Positions 44,991 through 54,036 of a stretch of DNA of 64,000 bases are shown here, piece by piece. This DNA is from Bacillus cytotoxicus (GTDB taxonomy: Bacteria; Bacillota; Bacilli; Bacillales; Bacillaceae_G), in the NCBI RefSeq assembly GCF_023715645.1, contig NZ_JAMBOP010000026.1:1-64000 (forward strand), given 5' to 3'. A program made the translations under genes and the position numbers. The notes under the pieces are model-generated. The model worked only from the letters and a program-made list of their open reading frames with translations, ran no database searches and was not told the DNA's origin. Each line of letters opens with the position of its first letter. Position 1 is the stretch's first letter.

Positions 44991-45055
44991 CTTATAGGTT
45001 GAATTATGACAATGGATATGGACTAATCCTCTTTTCTTTTTAGGAAGGGACAAGT
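44991..45055 (-). repeat. partial third 173-bp unit
   Basis: Continues the tandem array for about 60 bp (to ttttctttttaggaaggg) and then diverges. Confidence 0.7.
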
Positions 45056-45196
45056 GCAGGATATTTGTTCTTCTATAACTGCAATTTTTATGTGGAAATA
45101 TTAAGACATTTTTATATATCGGGCCTTTTTTTTGAAAGTATTAGGATTTTCATATAAAATATAAAATTACCACCAAAGAATTGGAGGATCATACAA

Positions 45197-45712
45197 TTGG
45201 AAATTCGTGTATTAACGAAAAAAGATGCAGAAATTTATTTAGCACTTCGCGTTGAGGGATTAAAACAAAATCCAGAAGCGTTCAGTTCTTCTTATGAAGA
45301 TATTATTAATAAAGAAGATCCTGTTGAATATAAAGCGCAAATATTAGATCAAAATGAAAATTACACGCTTGGTGCTTTTAAAGGAACAGATTTAATCGGC
45401 GTGGCAACTTTAGAAACAAAGTCATTTTTAAAACAAGAACATAAAGCAAAAGTTGGCTCTGTTTACGTCTCTCCAAAAGCGCGCGGAATGGGCGCTGGGA
45501 AAGCACTTATGCAAGCAACAATTGAAAAAGCAAAAGAATTAGAAGTAGAACAACTTATGCTAGATGTTGTCGTTGGCAATGAAGGTGCTAAGAAACTCTA
45601 CGAATCGTTAGGATTTAAAACTTTTGGCGTACAAGAGCGTTCATTAAAATATAACAACCAATATTGGGACGAAGAGCATATGGTTTTATTTTTAGATGTA
45701 GAACATAATTAG
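45197..45712 (+). CDS. GNAT-family N-acetyltransferase, paralog 2
   Basis: 171 residues, closely related to the protein at 41051. Motif A is VSPKARGMGAGKALMQATI; YESLGFKTFG and a C-terminal QYWDEEHMVLFL block are shared. The start is TTG (45197-45199) with ttggagg ten bases upstream. Substrate unknown. It ends in a terminator shared with the convergent phosphatase remnant. Confidence 0.88.
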   Translation: MEIRVLTKKDAEIYLALRVEGLKQNPEAFSSSYEDIINKEDPVEYKAQILDQNENYTLGAFKGTDLIGVATLETKSFLKQEHKAKVGSVYVSPKARGMGAGKALMQATIEKAKELEVEQLMLDVVVGNEGAKKLYESLGFKTFGVQERSLKYNNQYWDEEHMVLFLDVEHN

Positions 45713-45746
45713 GAAAAAGGACTTATTGAAAAGTCCTTTTTTTCTT
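45713..45746. terminator. bidirectional terminator after GNAT paralog 2
   Basis: Stem aaaaaggact / agtccttttt with a T-run. Confidence 0.8.
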
Positions 45747-45754
45747 TATAGGAA

Positions 45755-46123
45755 TTATTGTGAATATAACTGTGGTCTTATGAATTCCTCTTCATTTACA
45801 GCAATATCACTTTCAGAAAAGCCGTAGCTATGTAACGTTTGATCTCCTCCATTTCTCTTTACCCAGTGATTCCAATATTTCTCTTCCCCTGTCGTTAAAG
45901 CTTTTATCATCATATCTTCATGATTACCTTTTACAGCAAGCGCCCCCGCTTCTTTTAAGTGCATCACTCTTTCAATTACCTCTTTCGCATAAGGGCCGCG
46001 ATCTACATAATCCCCTAGCAAAATGAGTTGATCCTCTTTTGGATTGTACTCTACTTTTTCTAATAGTTTTTCAACTCTCTCTAATTCACCATGAATATCA
46101 CTGATCACAAGCGTCCTTCTCAT
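45755..46123 (-). pseudogene. truncated calcineurin-like (PrpE-type) phosphoesterase
   Basis: 122 residues matching only the N-terminal half of PrpE/PP1-like bacterial phosphatases: DIHGE (residues 9-13), GDYVDRGP and GNHED are present, so three of the metal-binding motifs remain. Family members are about 220-245 residues and need two further histidines in the C-terminal half, which is absent. The frame stops at EEFIRPQLYSQ immediately before the terminator of the convergent GNAT gene, so the 3' half is deleted. Start and RBS look intact. Confidence 0.75.
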
Positions 46124-46339
46124 ATGTATTCCCTTCTTTCTAATTATAAAAGTTAATTCATATTATAGAGAGACATTGATAATATCAAAATTTTCTAACT
46201 ACATATATCCAAGTTAAAAAAATGACCTAAAACTAAGCCAAACAACTATACCACCTCTAGCAAAATAATTAACATATCCTATTCAAGAAAGTTTAGTTAG
46301 CTAATAGCATATGTTTTATTGAAAGGGTGTGATTGAATT
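46124..46339. other. upstream region of phosphoesterase remnant and 53-aa gene
   Basis: About 215 bp, divergent promoter space, including a scrap similar to a bcr1-like end (acatatatccaagttaaaaa). No gene. Confidence 0.35.
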
Positions 46340-46501
46340 ATGGATCGGCCGAAAGGGAACGTTGGAGCATTAGTATTCGTTGGCTGCATGTTTCTTGGTG
46401 GAGGAGTGGGATCTTTGTTAGGAAGTTCCCAAATTGGATGGCTGATAGGAATGGGTGTTGGATTTCTTGGGATGGCTTTAACAAGACTGATTAGAAAATA
46501 A
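46340..46501 (+). CDS. small Gly-rich membrane protein (53 aa)
   Basis: 53 residues: MDRPKGN then two hydrophobic, glycine-rich stretches (VGALVFVGCMFLGGGVGSLL and IGWLIGMGVGFLGMAL) ending TRLIRK. It looks like a two-helix membrane hairpin. An RBS (aaagggtg) lies just upstream. The sequence is not recognised as a named family; small proteins of this design are common hypothetical genes in the B. cereus group. Confidence 0.65.
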   Translation: MDRPKGNVGALVFVGCMFLGGGVGSLLGSSQIGWLIGMGVGFLGMALTRLIRK

Positions 46502-46668
46502 TAGAACTGGGGGTTCTCCTTCCAGTAAATAAGACAATATGCATTTAAGTAATTACTTACATACTAGCCCTGTAACATGTAGTAATCGTACTCATACAAA
46601 GCCACTCTTTAACAAAAGTGACTCTTTTTGTTTTCGACTCTGTTAACTTTCATTGTTATAAACCAGAT

Positions 46669-46794
46669 ATGAAGGATTTCGTTAAGGATGTTATGAAGAA
46701 GAAGAACAGACCGAAAATGATTTTAAAACATCCATATTTCGCGGTCATGCATGTTGTTGACACAATGAAGAAGGCTCAAAGAAAAAAGAGCTAA
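46669..46794 (+). CDS. possible small basic protein (41 aa)
   Basis: 41 codons, strongly basic: MKDFVKDVMKKKNRPK and a Lys/Arg tail, with a hydrophobic middle (HPYFAVMHVVD). There is no convincing RBS, but a strong terminator follows the stop at once. The frame is open upstream to a GTG at 46618. Could be the tail of a decayed gene. Confidence 0.35.
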   Translation: MKDFVKDVMKKKNRPKMILKHPYFAVMHVVDTMKKAQRKKS

Positions 46795-46798
46795 AAGA

Positions 46799-46856
46799 AA
46801 AAACACCTCCGATTTGTCGTTTACATTTATATACGATAAATCGGGGGTGTTTTATC
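46799..46856 (+). terminator. terminator after the 41-aa frame
   Basis: Hairpin aaacacctccgattt / aaatcgggggtgttt with U-rich end, close to but not overlapping the convergent hydrolase gene. Confidence 0.75.
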
Positions 46857-46912
46857 CTTGTCTCATTTTACTGGGTCATTACTATCTAGACGCTAGTCTT
46901 TTACTTTGCTCT

Positions 46913-47857
46913 TTACGGAAGATTATACTTTGCCAACCATTCCTTCATAACATTCAATAATTCCTCTTGAATTTTTGTATTTATAACTCCTTTATATTCC
47001 TTCATTATACCTAGCATTGTATGATTTTTATCAACTTCTCGTAAAATATGGTTCATGTTTGGGATGATATGCCACTCCGCCTCACCTGCTACATACTCCG
47101 CGATATCCCTTGCCTGCTCTGGCGGTACTTGTATATCCTTATCTCCAGTAATCGCTAAAACTGGACACTCTACTCTCTCTAAATACTCTACGACATTGTA
47201 TTGAAATTGTTCACGTATCCACTTAGCATTTACCTTTACTCCTTTGATTCGCACAACAGGCTTTGATGATTGGTGTATTTTTTCCATCTGCGCCGCATTT
47301 TGTTTCTGAATACGCTTTGGAAGTTTTAAAATACGGTATAGCCACCCTCGAAATCCAGATGCCGCTTCTAATTCTTCCACTGCCATTTTCATTTGTTTTG
47401 GAAGTAATGTTTTCGAAGGTTCCGCTGCGCCGCTAAGTAAAATTAAATTCGCAACTGATTCTCTTACATAAATAGCCGGTGCAAGTAAAGCCCCTTCACT
47501 ATGACCTACAATTACAATTCGCTTCGGATCAATTTGCGGATGCTCCTTTAAAAAACGTACCCAAGCGACGCCATCATCAATTAAATCTGTCACACCTGTC
47601 TCATAATAATCGCCTTCACTTTTGTTTACACCACGCTTATCATAACGTAAAGTCGCAAATCCTAATGAAGTGAAATAATCCGCTAAATCTTTATACAAAT
47701 TTAGTTTTAAACCGCGAAAATTTCCATCCCGGTCTCCCTTTCCACTTCCAGCAATCAATAAAATAGCTGGATATGTTGCTGCATCATGTGCTGGAATTGT
47801 TAACGTACCTTGAAGTGAAACTGCACTTTCAATTGTAACGAACAATTCTTTCCCCAT
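46913..47857 (-). CDS. alpha/beta-hydrolase (dienelactone hydrolase/acyl-esterase type)
   Basis: 314 residues. Nucleophile elbow GHSEG with S120, acid in TGDKDIQVPP, His in PNMNHIL. The oxyanion-region motif LIAGSGKGDRDGN and LRYDKRGVNKSEGDYYETG are typical of the YkfD/Est-type family that also includes BAAT-like esterases. Substrate unknown. It lies 5 bp downstream of an HTH regulator gene, forming a two-gene operon. Confidence 0.88.
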   Translation of the reverse strand: MGKELFVTIESAVSLQGTLTIPAHDAATYPAILLIAGSGKGDRDGNFRGLKLNLYKDLADYFTSLGFATLRYDKRGVNKSEGDYYETGVTDLIDDGVAWVRFLKEHPQIDPKRIVIVGHSEGALLAPAIYVRESVANLILLSGAAEPSKTLLPKQMKMAVEELEAASGFRGWLYRILKLPKRIQKQNAAQMEKIHQSSKPVVRIKGVKVNAKWIREQFQYNVVEYLERVECPVLAITGDKDIQVPPEQARDIAEYVAGEAEWHIIPNMNHILREVDKNHTMLGIMKEYKGVINTKIQEELLNVMKEWLAKYNLP

Positions 47858-47862
47858 ATTGT

Positions 47863-48408
47863 TTATTCTCCTTTCCCATTTCTTTCAGGAATGACAATTG
47901 TTGAAATCGTTCTTCGCTTTCGCTCTGGAGATGGTTTACGCTCCACCGCTTTTAAAAATACTGCATTCATTTCCTTTGCAAACTCTTGAAACTCCTCATC
48001 ACTCATGTAAAAACTTGCTTGTCGATACCCGACTCCATCTTTTTCAAAATCAATATGATCTTGCTGCAAATAATCTTTAAAACTCGCCATAACCTGGGTG
48101 GTAAACATCATAAAATACTGCATGTGTTCTTCTTTCGTTACATCTTGCAAATCTTTTTGTGAAACATTAGCCACACTGTGATTTAAAGCATATAATTTTT
48201 CAATCGTTCCTCGTATTTGTGTTTCTTGAGCAACTTGCAATATATGTGCTGTCGTTAGTTTGTCTAAATGACGATATAATGTCGCTTGCGGGATATGTGG
48301 CAACTTTGCGGCAAGCTGCTTCGCTGTTAATTTCTCTCCTCCAATAAACTCTTGAATCAACTGAAAACGGATCGGATGAAACAGGATATCAAGCTTTTTT
48401 TCTTTCAT
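47863..48408 (-). CDS. HTH transcriptional regulator (ArsR/HTH_20 type)
   Basis: 181 residues. N-terminal winged HTH (HPIRFQLIQEFIGGEKLTAKQLAAKL, IPQATLYRHLDKLTTAHIL), then a helical domain with a possible effector role and a basic C-terminus. It precedes a hydrolase in a tight operon, which suggests local control of that hydrolase. Its promoter has a dyad at 48449-48464. Confidence 0.85.
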   Translation of the reverse strand: MKEKKLDILFHPIRFQLIQEFIGGEKLTAKQLAAKLPHIPQATLYRHLDKLTTAHILQVAQETQIRGTIEKLYALNHSVANVSQKDLQDVTKEEHMQYFMMFTTQVMASFKDYLQQDHIDFEKDGVGYRQASFYMSDEEFQEFAKEMNAVFLKAVERKPSPERKRRTISTIVIPERNGKGE

Positions 48409-48448
48409 ATATTAAGACCTACTCCTTTTATTTTACCTTATGATTATA

Positions 48449-48464
48449 TTATCGAAAATGATAA
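48449..48464. promoter_or_regulatory. candidate operator upstream of the regulator-hydrolase operon
   Basis: ttatcgaaaatgataa has perfect 5-bp inverted half-sites (ttatc N6 gataa), about 40 bp before the start codon. It could be the autoregulatory site. A partial resemblance to a Fur-like sequence was considered weak. Confidence 0.3.
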
Positions 48465-48479
48465 CTGAAATACAAAAAA

Positions 48480-48679
48480 AAATCTATATATCCATTTTAA
48501 TCCTGTGACATATAATTCACTGCTATGCAAAATAGAACATGCCCTCCGCCTTCCGATCTTTAAAACCTCGCACGTGGCAGAAAAAGGACCTGACCGCTCC
48601 TACACACGGCCAGACGCTCTCATCCACCTAAAAAGAAAAGGGTTTTTATGTTAGTTTTTTAATTTGGATTTATATATAA
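48480..48679 (+). repeat. bcr1-like repeat 19
   Basis: Full plus-oriented copy: tctatatatccattttaatc, cctcgcacgtggcagaaaaagg, ctgaccgctcctacacacggcc, ctctcatccacc, right end tttaatttggatttatatata. Confidence 0.85.
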
Positions 48680-48681
48680 AC

Positions 48682-48718
48682 AAAAATAAGTAAGGCAATT
48701 AAATACCTTACTTATTTC
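48682..48718. terminator. terminator of the chemoreceptor gene
   Basis: Stem aaataagtaagg / ccttacttattt, directly before the mcp stop codon (minus strand). Confidence 0.8.
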
Positions 48719-48725
48719 TCATGTA

Positions 48726-50708
48726 TTACACTTTAAATTTTTCAATCATAAGTTGTAATTCTTCTGCCATTTTCGCTAAATTTTGAGCGGACGAACTGAT
48801 TTCTTCCATAGAGTTCACCTGTTCTTCTGAAGAAGCAGCCACGTTTTGCATACTCGCTGTATTTGTTTCTGCTGCTGCTGCAATTTCATCAATTGCATTC
48901 GTCACTTCATTTGCATCTTCTGACATATGTTTTGCCGTTGCTGCCATCGTATGAATTTGAGATACAATATCATTTGTAACATTTAATATTTCTGCGAAGT
49001 TCGTTTTCGTTTCATCAACAGCTTCAAGACCAGATTGTACTTCTATTTTCACTTCATTCATAGATTGTACGGTAGATTCAATATCACCTTTAATCTCTGT
49101 AATCAATTTTGCAATCTCTCCTGATGATTGTCCCGATTGCTCTGCTAACTTTCTAACTTCTTCTGCTACAATTGCAAATCCACGTCCTTGTTCTCCAGCT
49201 CTTGCTGCTTCAATTGCTGCATTTAAAGCTAATAAATTTGTTTGCTGTGCAATATTTTGAATCACTTCTAAAATAGCACCAATCTGTTTTGACTTTTCAT
49301 CCAATAATTTAATAATCGTATCCGATTGCGAAACAGACTTATGAATCGATTGCATTTGTGTCGCTGTTTGCTGTACCAATTTTCCGCCCTCTTCTGCCTT
49401 CTGTCTTGCATACGCTGAAGAATTGGAAATAGCTTCTGAGTTATCAGTTACATTATGAAGCGCCGTATTTACTTGTTGTAATAATGCAGCTCCTTCTTCA
49501 ACACCTTGACTTTGTGACTGAGCACCGATAGATACTTGTTCCATCGCAAGTGTAATTTGGTCTGTCGCCTCATTTGCTTGTCTTACACTTGAAGTTAACT
49601 CTTCCGCTGAAGCAGCAACATGCTCTGCCGAGTTACTCATTTTAGAAATTACATTTCGTAAAGAAGCTGACATCTCATTAAAGGAAGCGCTTAATCTTCC
49701 AATCTCGTCATTAGAATTAATCTCGATTTCTTCTGTTAAATCACCTTGGCTAATTTTTTGCGCAGAAGCAACAATCGCTCTTAATGGATTTGTTATTGAT
49801 TTAATGATGAAATAAACAAGAATGCCGCCTAACAACATAGAGATTACAACTACGATGACTGTTTTAAAGAATACTGGTTCAGCTGCCTTGGTAATTTCAT
49901 CTTCATACATAACACCGATGATTTTCCAGCCTATTTTATTATTTGTTTTAAAGGAAAGAATCTTATTGTCTCCTTTATCGCTGTATGAAAAATGCCCTTG
50001 ATCTTTCTCATAAGCCGAATTGATGAAAGCCTCTGTAATTTTAGAACCACCTTTTCTAGTAGGATGACTTACAACTTGTCTATTTTGATCTAAAACCACT
50101 GCGTACCCTTTTTCTCCGAGTTTAAACATTTTTGTCGTTTTTAATATGTTCTCAAGATTTAAGTTAACGCCAATAACACCTTTTCCATCTTTCGTCTTCT
50201 TCGCAACTGTTACTACCATGTTTTTTGTAGAAGAAGACTCATATGGTGCGGTAATAATTACCTTATCCCCATCTTTCATGGCATCTTTATACCATGGGCG
50301 ATCCGTTGGTTTATATCCTTCAGGCATTTGCATATAAGGCTCTCTTAAAAACATCCCCTCTTGCGTGCCGATATAAAGCCCTTCTACTTCCGGATGAATC
50401 TTTATATATTGCGTGAATTTCGCTTTTACATTTTCTACATTTCCATCTTTATACGCATCCTCTGTTATGATATCCGCAAAATAAGCAACATCCACAGATT
50501 TTGCATCTAAATTTTGCGTAATAACACTATCTAAAACAGCAATATTTTCATCTGCTTTTGCAATAATTTGATGCTCAAAATTTACTCTTGCAGTTTGATA
50601 TGACACACCGCCGATAATAACTCCAGGAACAATTAAAATAAGAAGGAAAGATATCATCAATTTCCTTGTTATACTTATGCTGTCCATTCGTTTCAATAAA
50701 CTCCTCAT
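48726..50708 (-). CDS. methyl-accepting chemotaxis protein with dCache sensor
   Basis: 660 residues: TM1 about 13-35, a periplasm-facing dCache_1 domain ([23 protein letters not shown] and [14 protein letters not shown] signatures), TM2 about 280-302, HAMP and a long coiled-coil signalling domain with the hairpin tip [35 protein letters not shown]. It resembles B. subtilis McpA/TlpA. The dCache type often binds amino acids; ligand unknown. The start at 50708 follows aaggag; the frame is open 15 codons upstream without an RBS. It stands alone, away from che genes. Confidence 0.92.
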   Translation of the reverse strand: MRSLLKRMDSISITRKLMISFLLILIVPGVIIGGVSYQTARVNFEHQIIAKADENIAVLDSVITQNLDAKSVDVAYFADIITEDAYKDGNVENVKAKFTQYIKIHPEVEGLYIGTQEGMFLREPYMQMPEGYKPTDRPWYKDAMKDGDKVIITAPYESSSTKNMVVTVAKKTKDGKGVIGVNLNLENILKTTKMFKLGEKGYAVVLDQNRQVVSHPTRKGGSKITEAFINSAYEKDQGHFSYSDKGDNKILSFKTNNKIGWKIIGVMYEDEITKAAEPVFFKTVIVVVISMLLGGILVYFIIKSITNPLRAIVASAQKISQGDLTEEIEINSNDEIGRLSASFNEMSASLRNVISKMSNSAEHVAASAEELTSSVRQANEATDQITLAMEQVSIGAQSQSQGVEEGAALLQQVNTALHNVTDNSEAISNSSAYARQKAEEGGKLVQQTATQMQSIHKSVSQSDTIIKLLDEKSKQIGAILEVIQNIAQQTNLLALNAAIEAARAGEQGRGFAIVAEEVRKLAEQSGQSSGEIAKLITEIKGDIESTVQSMNEVKIEVQSGLEAVDETKTNFAEILNVTNDIVSQIHTMAATAKHMSEDANEVTNAIDEIAAAAETNTASMQNVAASSEEQVNSMEEISSSAQNLAKMAEELQLMIEKFKV

Positions 50709-50899
50709 ACATAACAACTCCTTATCTTTTATTTTTTTTAATAACAAAATCACACCCTATACTCCATCTATCTAAATATTTAAAACTTACTTTAAATTTT
50801 ATACATTATATTATTATAAAACAATATACAAATGTTTTTTATTAATATTCCGAAAATTTCTGTTTATAAAATAAGAACATATGAAGAGATTAACATTGC

Positions 50900-51028
50900 A
50901 GCTATCTCAGTAGTGACCTACACTTGCATGTAGCAAAGAAAGTACCTGACCACTTCTACGCTTGGCCAGGTACTCTCGCTCTTCCCTACGGTTTATGTTA
51001 ATTTTTCAATTTGTACTTATATATTAAT
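50900..51028 (+). repeat. bcr1-like repeat 20 (left-truncated)
   Basis: Plus-oriented: ttgcatgtagcaaagaaagt, ctgaccacttctacgcttgg, ctctcgctcttccc, right end tcaatttgtacttatata. Confidence 0.75.
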
Positions 51029-51044
51029 ATACAAAAAAACGACA

Positions 51045-51235
51045 TCTATATGAATCCATTTTAATTTCCCGACATATAGACTGCTGCTATGCAGAAAAAA
51101 AGGAGCTTCCACTCGCTTTCTGACTTTGTTTAAACTTCGCATGTGGCAGTAAAAGGCCCTGACCGCTTCTATGCATGGCCAGTTGCTCTCGTCCTCTTCT
51201 AAAAGAAGGGGGTTTTTATGTCTTTTTTTACTTGC
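51045..51235 (+). repeat. bcr1-like repeat 21
   Basis: Plus-oriented, from ctatatgaatccattttaat through gactgctgctatgcagaaaa and cgcatgtggcagtaaaaggc to gtctttttttacttgcatat. It is preceded by aaaaaaacgacatc, a duplicate of the terminator arm at 51441. Confidence 0.8.
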
Positions 51236-51440
51236 ATATATATAAGTTCAATTTGACTTTTTAACACACAATTCGCTGCCATGCAAAGCAAAAAGTAACC
51301 TGTTACTTTCTTGTTCTCTTTGTTTTAACTTCGCATGTGGCAGTAAAAGGTCCTGACCGCTTCTACGCATGGCCAGTTGCTCTCGTCCACCAAAAAAGAA
51401 AAGGGTTTTATGTTAGTTTTTTAATTTGGATTTATATATA
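51236..51440 (+). repeat. bcr1-like repeat 22 (tandem to 21)
   Basis: Full copy placed head-to-tail directly after repeat 21: atatatataagttcaatttg to tttaatttggatttatatata. Elements 20-22 form a three-copy cluster. Confidence 0.85.
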
Positions 51441-51473
51441 AAAACGACATCCCTATATATGATGTCGTTTTTC
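51438..51473 (-). terminator. terminator of the biotinyl/lipoyl-like gene
   Basis: Stem aaaacgacatc / gatgtcgtttt, 9-base loop. The left arm is duplicated at 51034-51044, on the far side of repeats 21-22. Confidence 0.75.
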
Positions 51474-51487
51474 ATAATCTACTTTTA

Positions 51488-51742
51488 TTATTCACAGCCA
51501 GTAATCATCCAATCATCTTCTAATTTACACAATAATGTTTGCTCATTTACTTCTTGGCCTAATGTTACTTCGACAGCTAATATATTACCGCTAACGCCAA
51601 CTGTGGCTTCTTCTAATGTTCCATCGCTTTTTTTAATAACAAATAACTTTTCCCACTCATATACGTAAGATGATTGTTGAACAAGTATTTCTTCAATCAA
51701 TCCATGACATGGGCTGTAAACATTTTCAATTACATCTTTCAT
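51488..51742 (-). CDS. small biotinyl/lipoyl-like domain protein (84 aa)
   Basis: 84 residues built as two half-barrel repeats: VYSPCHGLIEEILVQQSSYVYEWEKLFVIKK and VGVSGNILAVEVTLGQEVNEQTLLCKLEDD. This is the hammerhead fold of biotin/lipoyl carriers and HlyD-type proteins, but the carrier lysine (normally in an xxMKM hairpin tip) is not present, so it is probably not modified. ATG at 51742 after gaggaga. Function unknown; possibly a binding or scaffold version. Four Cys/His residues might bind metal. Confidence 0.7.
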   Translation of the reverse strand: MKDVIENVYSPCHGLIEEILVQQSSYVYEWEKLFVIKKSDGTLEEATVGVSGNILAVEVTLGQEVNEQTLLCKLEDDWMITGCE

Positions 51743-51832
51743 CTAAACTTTTCTCCTCATTACATTTCAATGTTATTTTTCTCACCTATTCTAACATTGT
51801 TATGAAAATCAACTCGTATTTTAAAAATTCTT

Positions 51833-51886
51833 TTATTTATACAAATTGATTTTAATTTTTCAATATATAAATTACTGCTAAATAGT
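51833..51886 (+). repeat. bcr1-like repeat fragment (left end)
   Basis: tttatacaaattgattttaa and ttcaatatataaattactgc resemble the left end of the family; the rest is lost. Confidence 0.4.
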
Positions 51887-51889
51887 TAC

Positions 51890-51922
51890 AAAAAAACCTC
51901 TAGAAATTTCTAGAGGTTTTCA
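51890..51922 (-). terminator. terminator of the floT operon
   Basis: Perfect stem aaaacctctagaa / ttctagaggtttt, overlapping the floT stop codon. Confidence 0.85.
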
Positions 51923-53478
51923 TGATTTTCCAGATTTTTCTCTTCTGGACTCGGAATAACAGCCTTTATCTCTCCGCTTTGCTGCATTGCACCTTTCCCA
52001 GCAAAACTTTCTAACAACTCTTTTAAATCAATTCCTGAAGAAGCCTTCAAAGTTTCTTGCATCGTTGCCATTAAATCAGTCGCATAGCCGGCAACTTTAC
52101 CAGCACCGCTGTTTTTTCCACCACCGCCAGTATCAACAACAGTAATTTTGTCGATATTACTAAGCGGGCTTGCAATCTCTTTTGCATAGCTTGGTAACAT
52201 TTTCAATACCATATCCATAATTGCGGCTTGACCGTATAGTTCAAATGCCTCAGCAATTTTTTGTTTTGCTTCCGCTTCTGCAAGACCTTTCAGTTTAATA
52301 ACATCTGCTTCTGCTGTACCTTGTGCTTTTTGTACTTCAGCTTTTGCTTGTCCTTGTGCCTTTTCAATTTCGGCTTTCGCTAAACCTTCCACACGTACTT
52401 CCTCTGCACGCGCTCTTGCTTCTGCTTCAATTTTATATTGCTGGGCATCTGCTTTTTTCATTTGTTGCACTTTTTCTGCCTCTGCCGCTTGCTCAACTGC
52501 ATAACGATCAGCATCCGCTTTTTTCTTCACTTCTGCATCATATTGCTTTTCACGACGAGCAATTTCTTTTTCTTCTAATTCAATTTGTTTTTCACGCTCA
52601 ATAATTTTCACTCGCATTTGCTCTTCTGTTACACCTTGTTGGGCCTTCGCTTGTTGTAATTCATAGGAAAGATCCGCATCAGCACGTGCTTGTTCTTGCT
52701 CTCTCTTATATGCTTGTACCTTTAACTCTTTATGTTTCTCAGCTTCCGCAATTTGTGCATCACGCTGATACTCCGCTTCTTTTGCTTCCTTCTCAGCACG
52801 AGCTTTTTCAATCCGCGATTCTTTTTCTCGCTCTGCGTTTGCAATTTGTGCATCACGCTTTACCGTTGCAATTTGCGGTTGACCTAATGCATCTAAATAT
52901 CCGTTTTTATCACTAATTTCTTTAATAGTAAACGATACAATGCGCAGTCCCATCTTCTTCAAGTCGGTGGAAGCAACTTCATGTACTTTCTGCGCAAACT
53001 GTTCTCTGTTACTATACGCATCTTCAACTGTCATCGAAGATAGAATCGCTCGTAAATGACCTTCTAATACTTCCTTTGCCTCTACTTTCAGTTCTTCTGT
53101 TTCTTTTCCTAAATATTGCTCTGCTGCCGTTGAAACTTCCTCAATTGTAGAACCTACCTTAATAATTGAAACACCATTTACTGTTACGGGAACACCTTGC
53201 TTCGTATATGTATCACGTGTTCCTACTTCTAATTTATAGTTTAATAGACTAAGAGGTTCTGCTTGTTGCATAATTGGCACAACAAACGTACCGCCCCCGC
53301 GAATAATTTTTATCTTTTTACCGTCCTCTGTTGTCACAACATTTTTTCCAGTGCCGAGTCCACTTCCTGTTACAATTAACGCTTCATCGGGACCAACAGT
53401 ACGATATTTTGTAACAAAGACTAAAATCAAAATCACTAATATTGCTAATAAAACACCACCAATAATTAATGGAACCAT
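51910..53478 (-). CDS. floT: flotillin-like membrane scaffold FloT (YuaG)
   Basis: 522 residues. One N-terminal membrane hairpin (about 3-24), an SPFH/band-7 domain (about 25-200: GVPVTVNGVSIIKVGSTIEE, MGLRIVSFTIKEISDKNGYLDALGQPQ), then a long EA-rich coiled-coil flotillin domain and a Gly-rich C-terminus. It organises functional membrane microdomains and affects fluidity, sporulation and signalling. The partner NfeD-like gene lies 15 bp upstream, as in B. subtilis yuaF-floT. ATG after aaggagg. Confidence 0.95.
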   Translation of the reverse strand: MVPLIIGGVLLAILVILILVFVTKYRTVGPDEALIVTGSGLGTGKNVVTTEDGKKIKIIRGGGTFVVPIMQQAEPLSLLNYKLEVGTRDTYTKQGVPVTVNGVSIIKVGSTIEEVSTAAEQYLGKETEELKVEAKEVLEGHLRAILSSMTVEDAYSNREQFAQKVHEVASTDLKKMGLRIVSFTIKEISDKNGYLDALGQPQIATVKRDAQIANAEREKESRIEKARAEKEAKEAEYQRDAQIAEAEKHKELKVQAYKREQEQARADADLSYELQQAKAQQGVTEEQMRVKIIEREKQIELEEKEIARREKQYDAEVKKKADADRYAVEQAAEAEKVQQMKKADAQQYKIEAEARARAEEVRVEGLAKAEIEKAQGQAKAEVQKAQGTAEADVIKLKGLAEAEAKQKIAEAFELYGQAAIMDMVLKMLPSYAKEIASPLSNIDKITVVDTGGGGKNSGAGKVAGYATDLMATMQETLKASSGIDLKELLESFAGKGAMQQSGEIKAVIPSPEEKNLENHENL

Positions 53479-53493
53479 AGTAACTCCTCCTTA

Positions 53494-54036
53494 TTATTTC
53501 GGTTTCTTTAAAGAAATTGCTAGATTTTGAACAAGTAAAACACCGTCTTGCACCTCTTCAACAATGACATAAGACCCTTGTAAAATATCTTTCTTTCCTA
53601 TCGTTTTAGCTGGCATCGCATTGTTACCTAACTGAGAAGCTAGCAAAACTTCTCCTAGCCCTTCTTTCGGAATGGTGATAAGCACTTCTCCTTTGCAGCC
53701 AATAAACTCTTCCATGCGGTGCATTGTATTTTGCTCTGCTTTAGAAAGTGGCGCTAACACAAGCATTTTCATTGTAATCACACCAACAAGTGCGAAAAAA
53801 AATGAAATAACAAAAATAGCAATACTACCCCAAGGGAATAAATATTCTAATATGTAACCAAATCCACATAACATCGCAAGAAAGCTAAATAACAGCGTAA
53901 AAGGCGAAGTAGCTCCACTTGATATACTAAAAAGTGATTCTAAAATATCACCGAAAAGCAAATAAAGAATGGCAATAGCTCCAGTTATGATAAGCCCATA
54001 TAAATAAATTGTTTCAATTGGAACGTTAAATAACAC
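53494..54036 (-). CDS. yuaF: NfeD-like membrane protein (YuaF)
   Basis: 180 residues: four hydrophobic N-terminal segments (about 8-105), then a C-terminal OB-fold-like NfeD domain (CKGEVLITIPKEGLGEVLLAS, GSYVIVEEVQDGVLLVQNL). NfeD proteins pair with flotillins; here it is the first gene of the yuaF-floT operon. The start is GTG (54034-54036) with aaaggagtg upstream. In B. subtilis the operon is under sigma-W; I did not find a clear sigma-W promoter here. Confidence 0.9.
   Translation of the reverse strand: MLFNVPIETIYLYGLIITGAIAILYLLFGDILESLFSISSGATSPFTLLFSFLAMLCGFGYILEYLFPWGSIAIFVISFFFALVGVITMKMLVLAPLSKAEQNTMHRMEEFIGCKGEVLITIPKEGLGEVLLASQLGNNAMPAKTIGKKDILQGSYVIVEEVQDGVLLVQNLAISLKKPK

Noticed and set aside
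44505-45055. CRISPR array
   Set aside because: The 173-bp direct repeats have no short repeat/spacer pattern and belong to a dispersed element; no cas genes are nearby.
48449-48464. Fur box upstream of the HTH regulator
   Set aside because: Only the gataa half-sites fit; the rest differs, so it is listed only as an unspecified operator.
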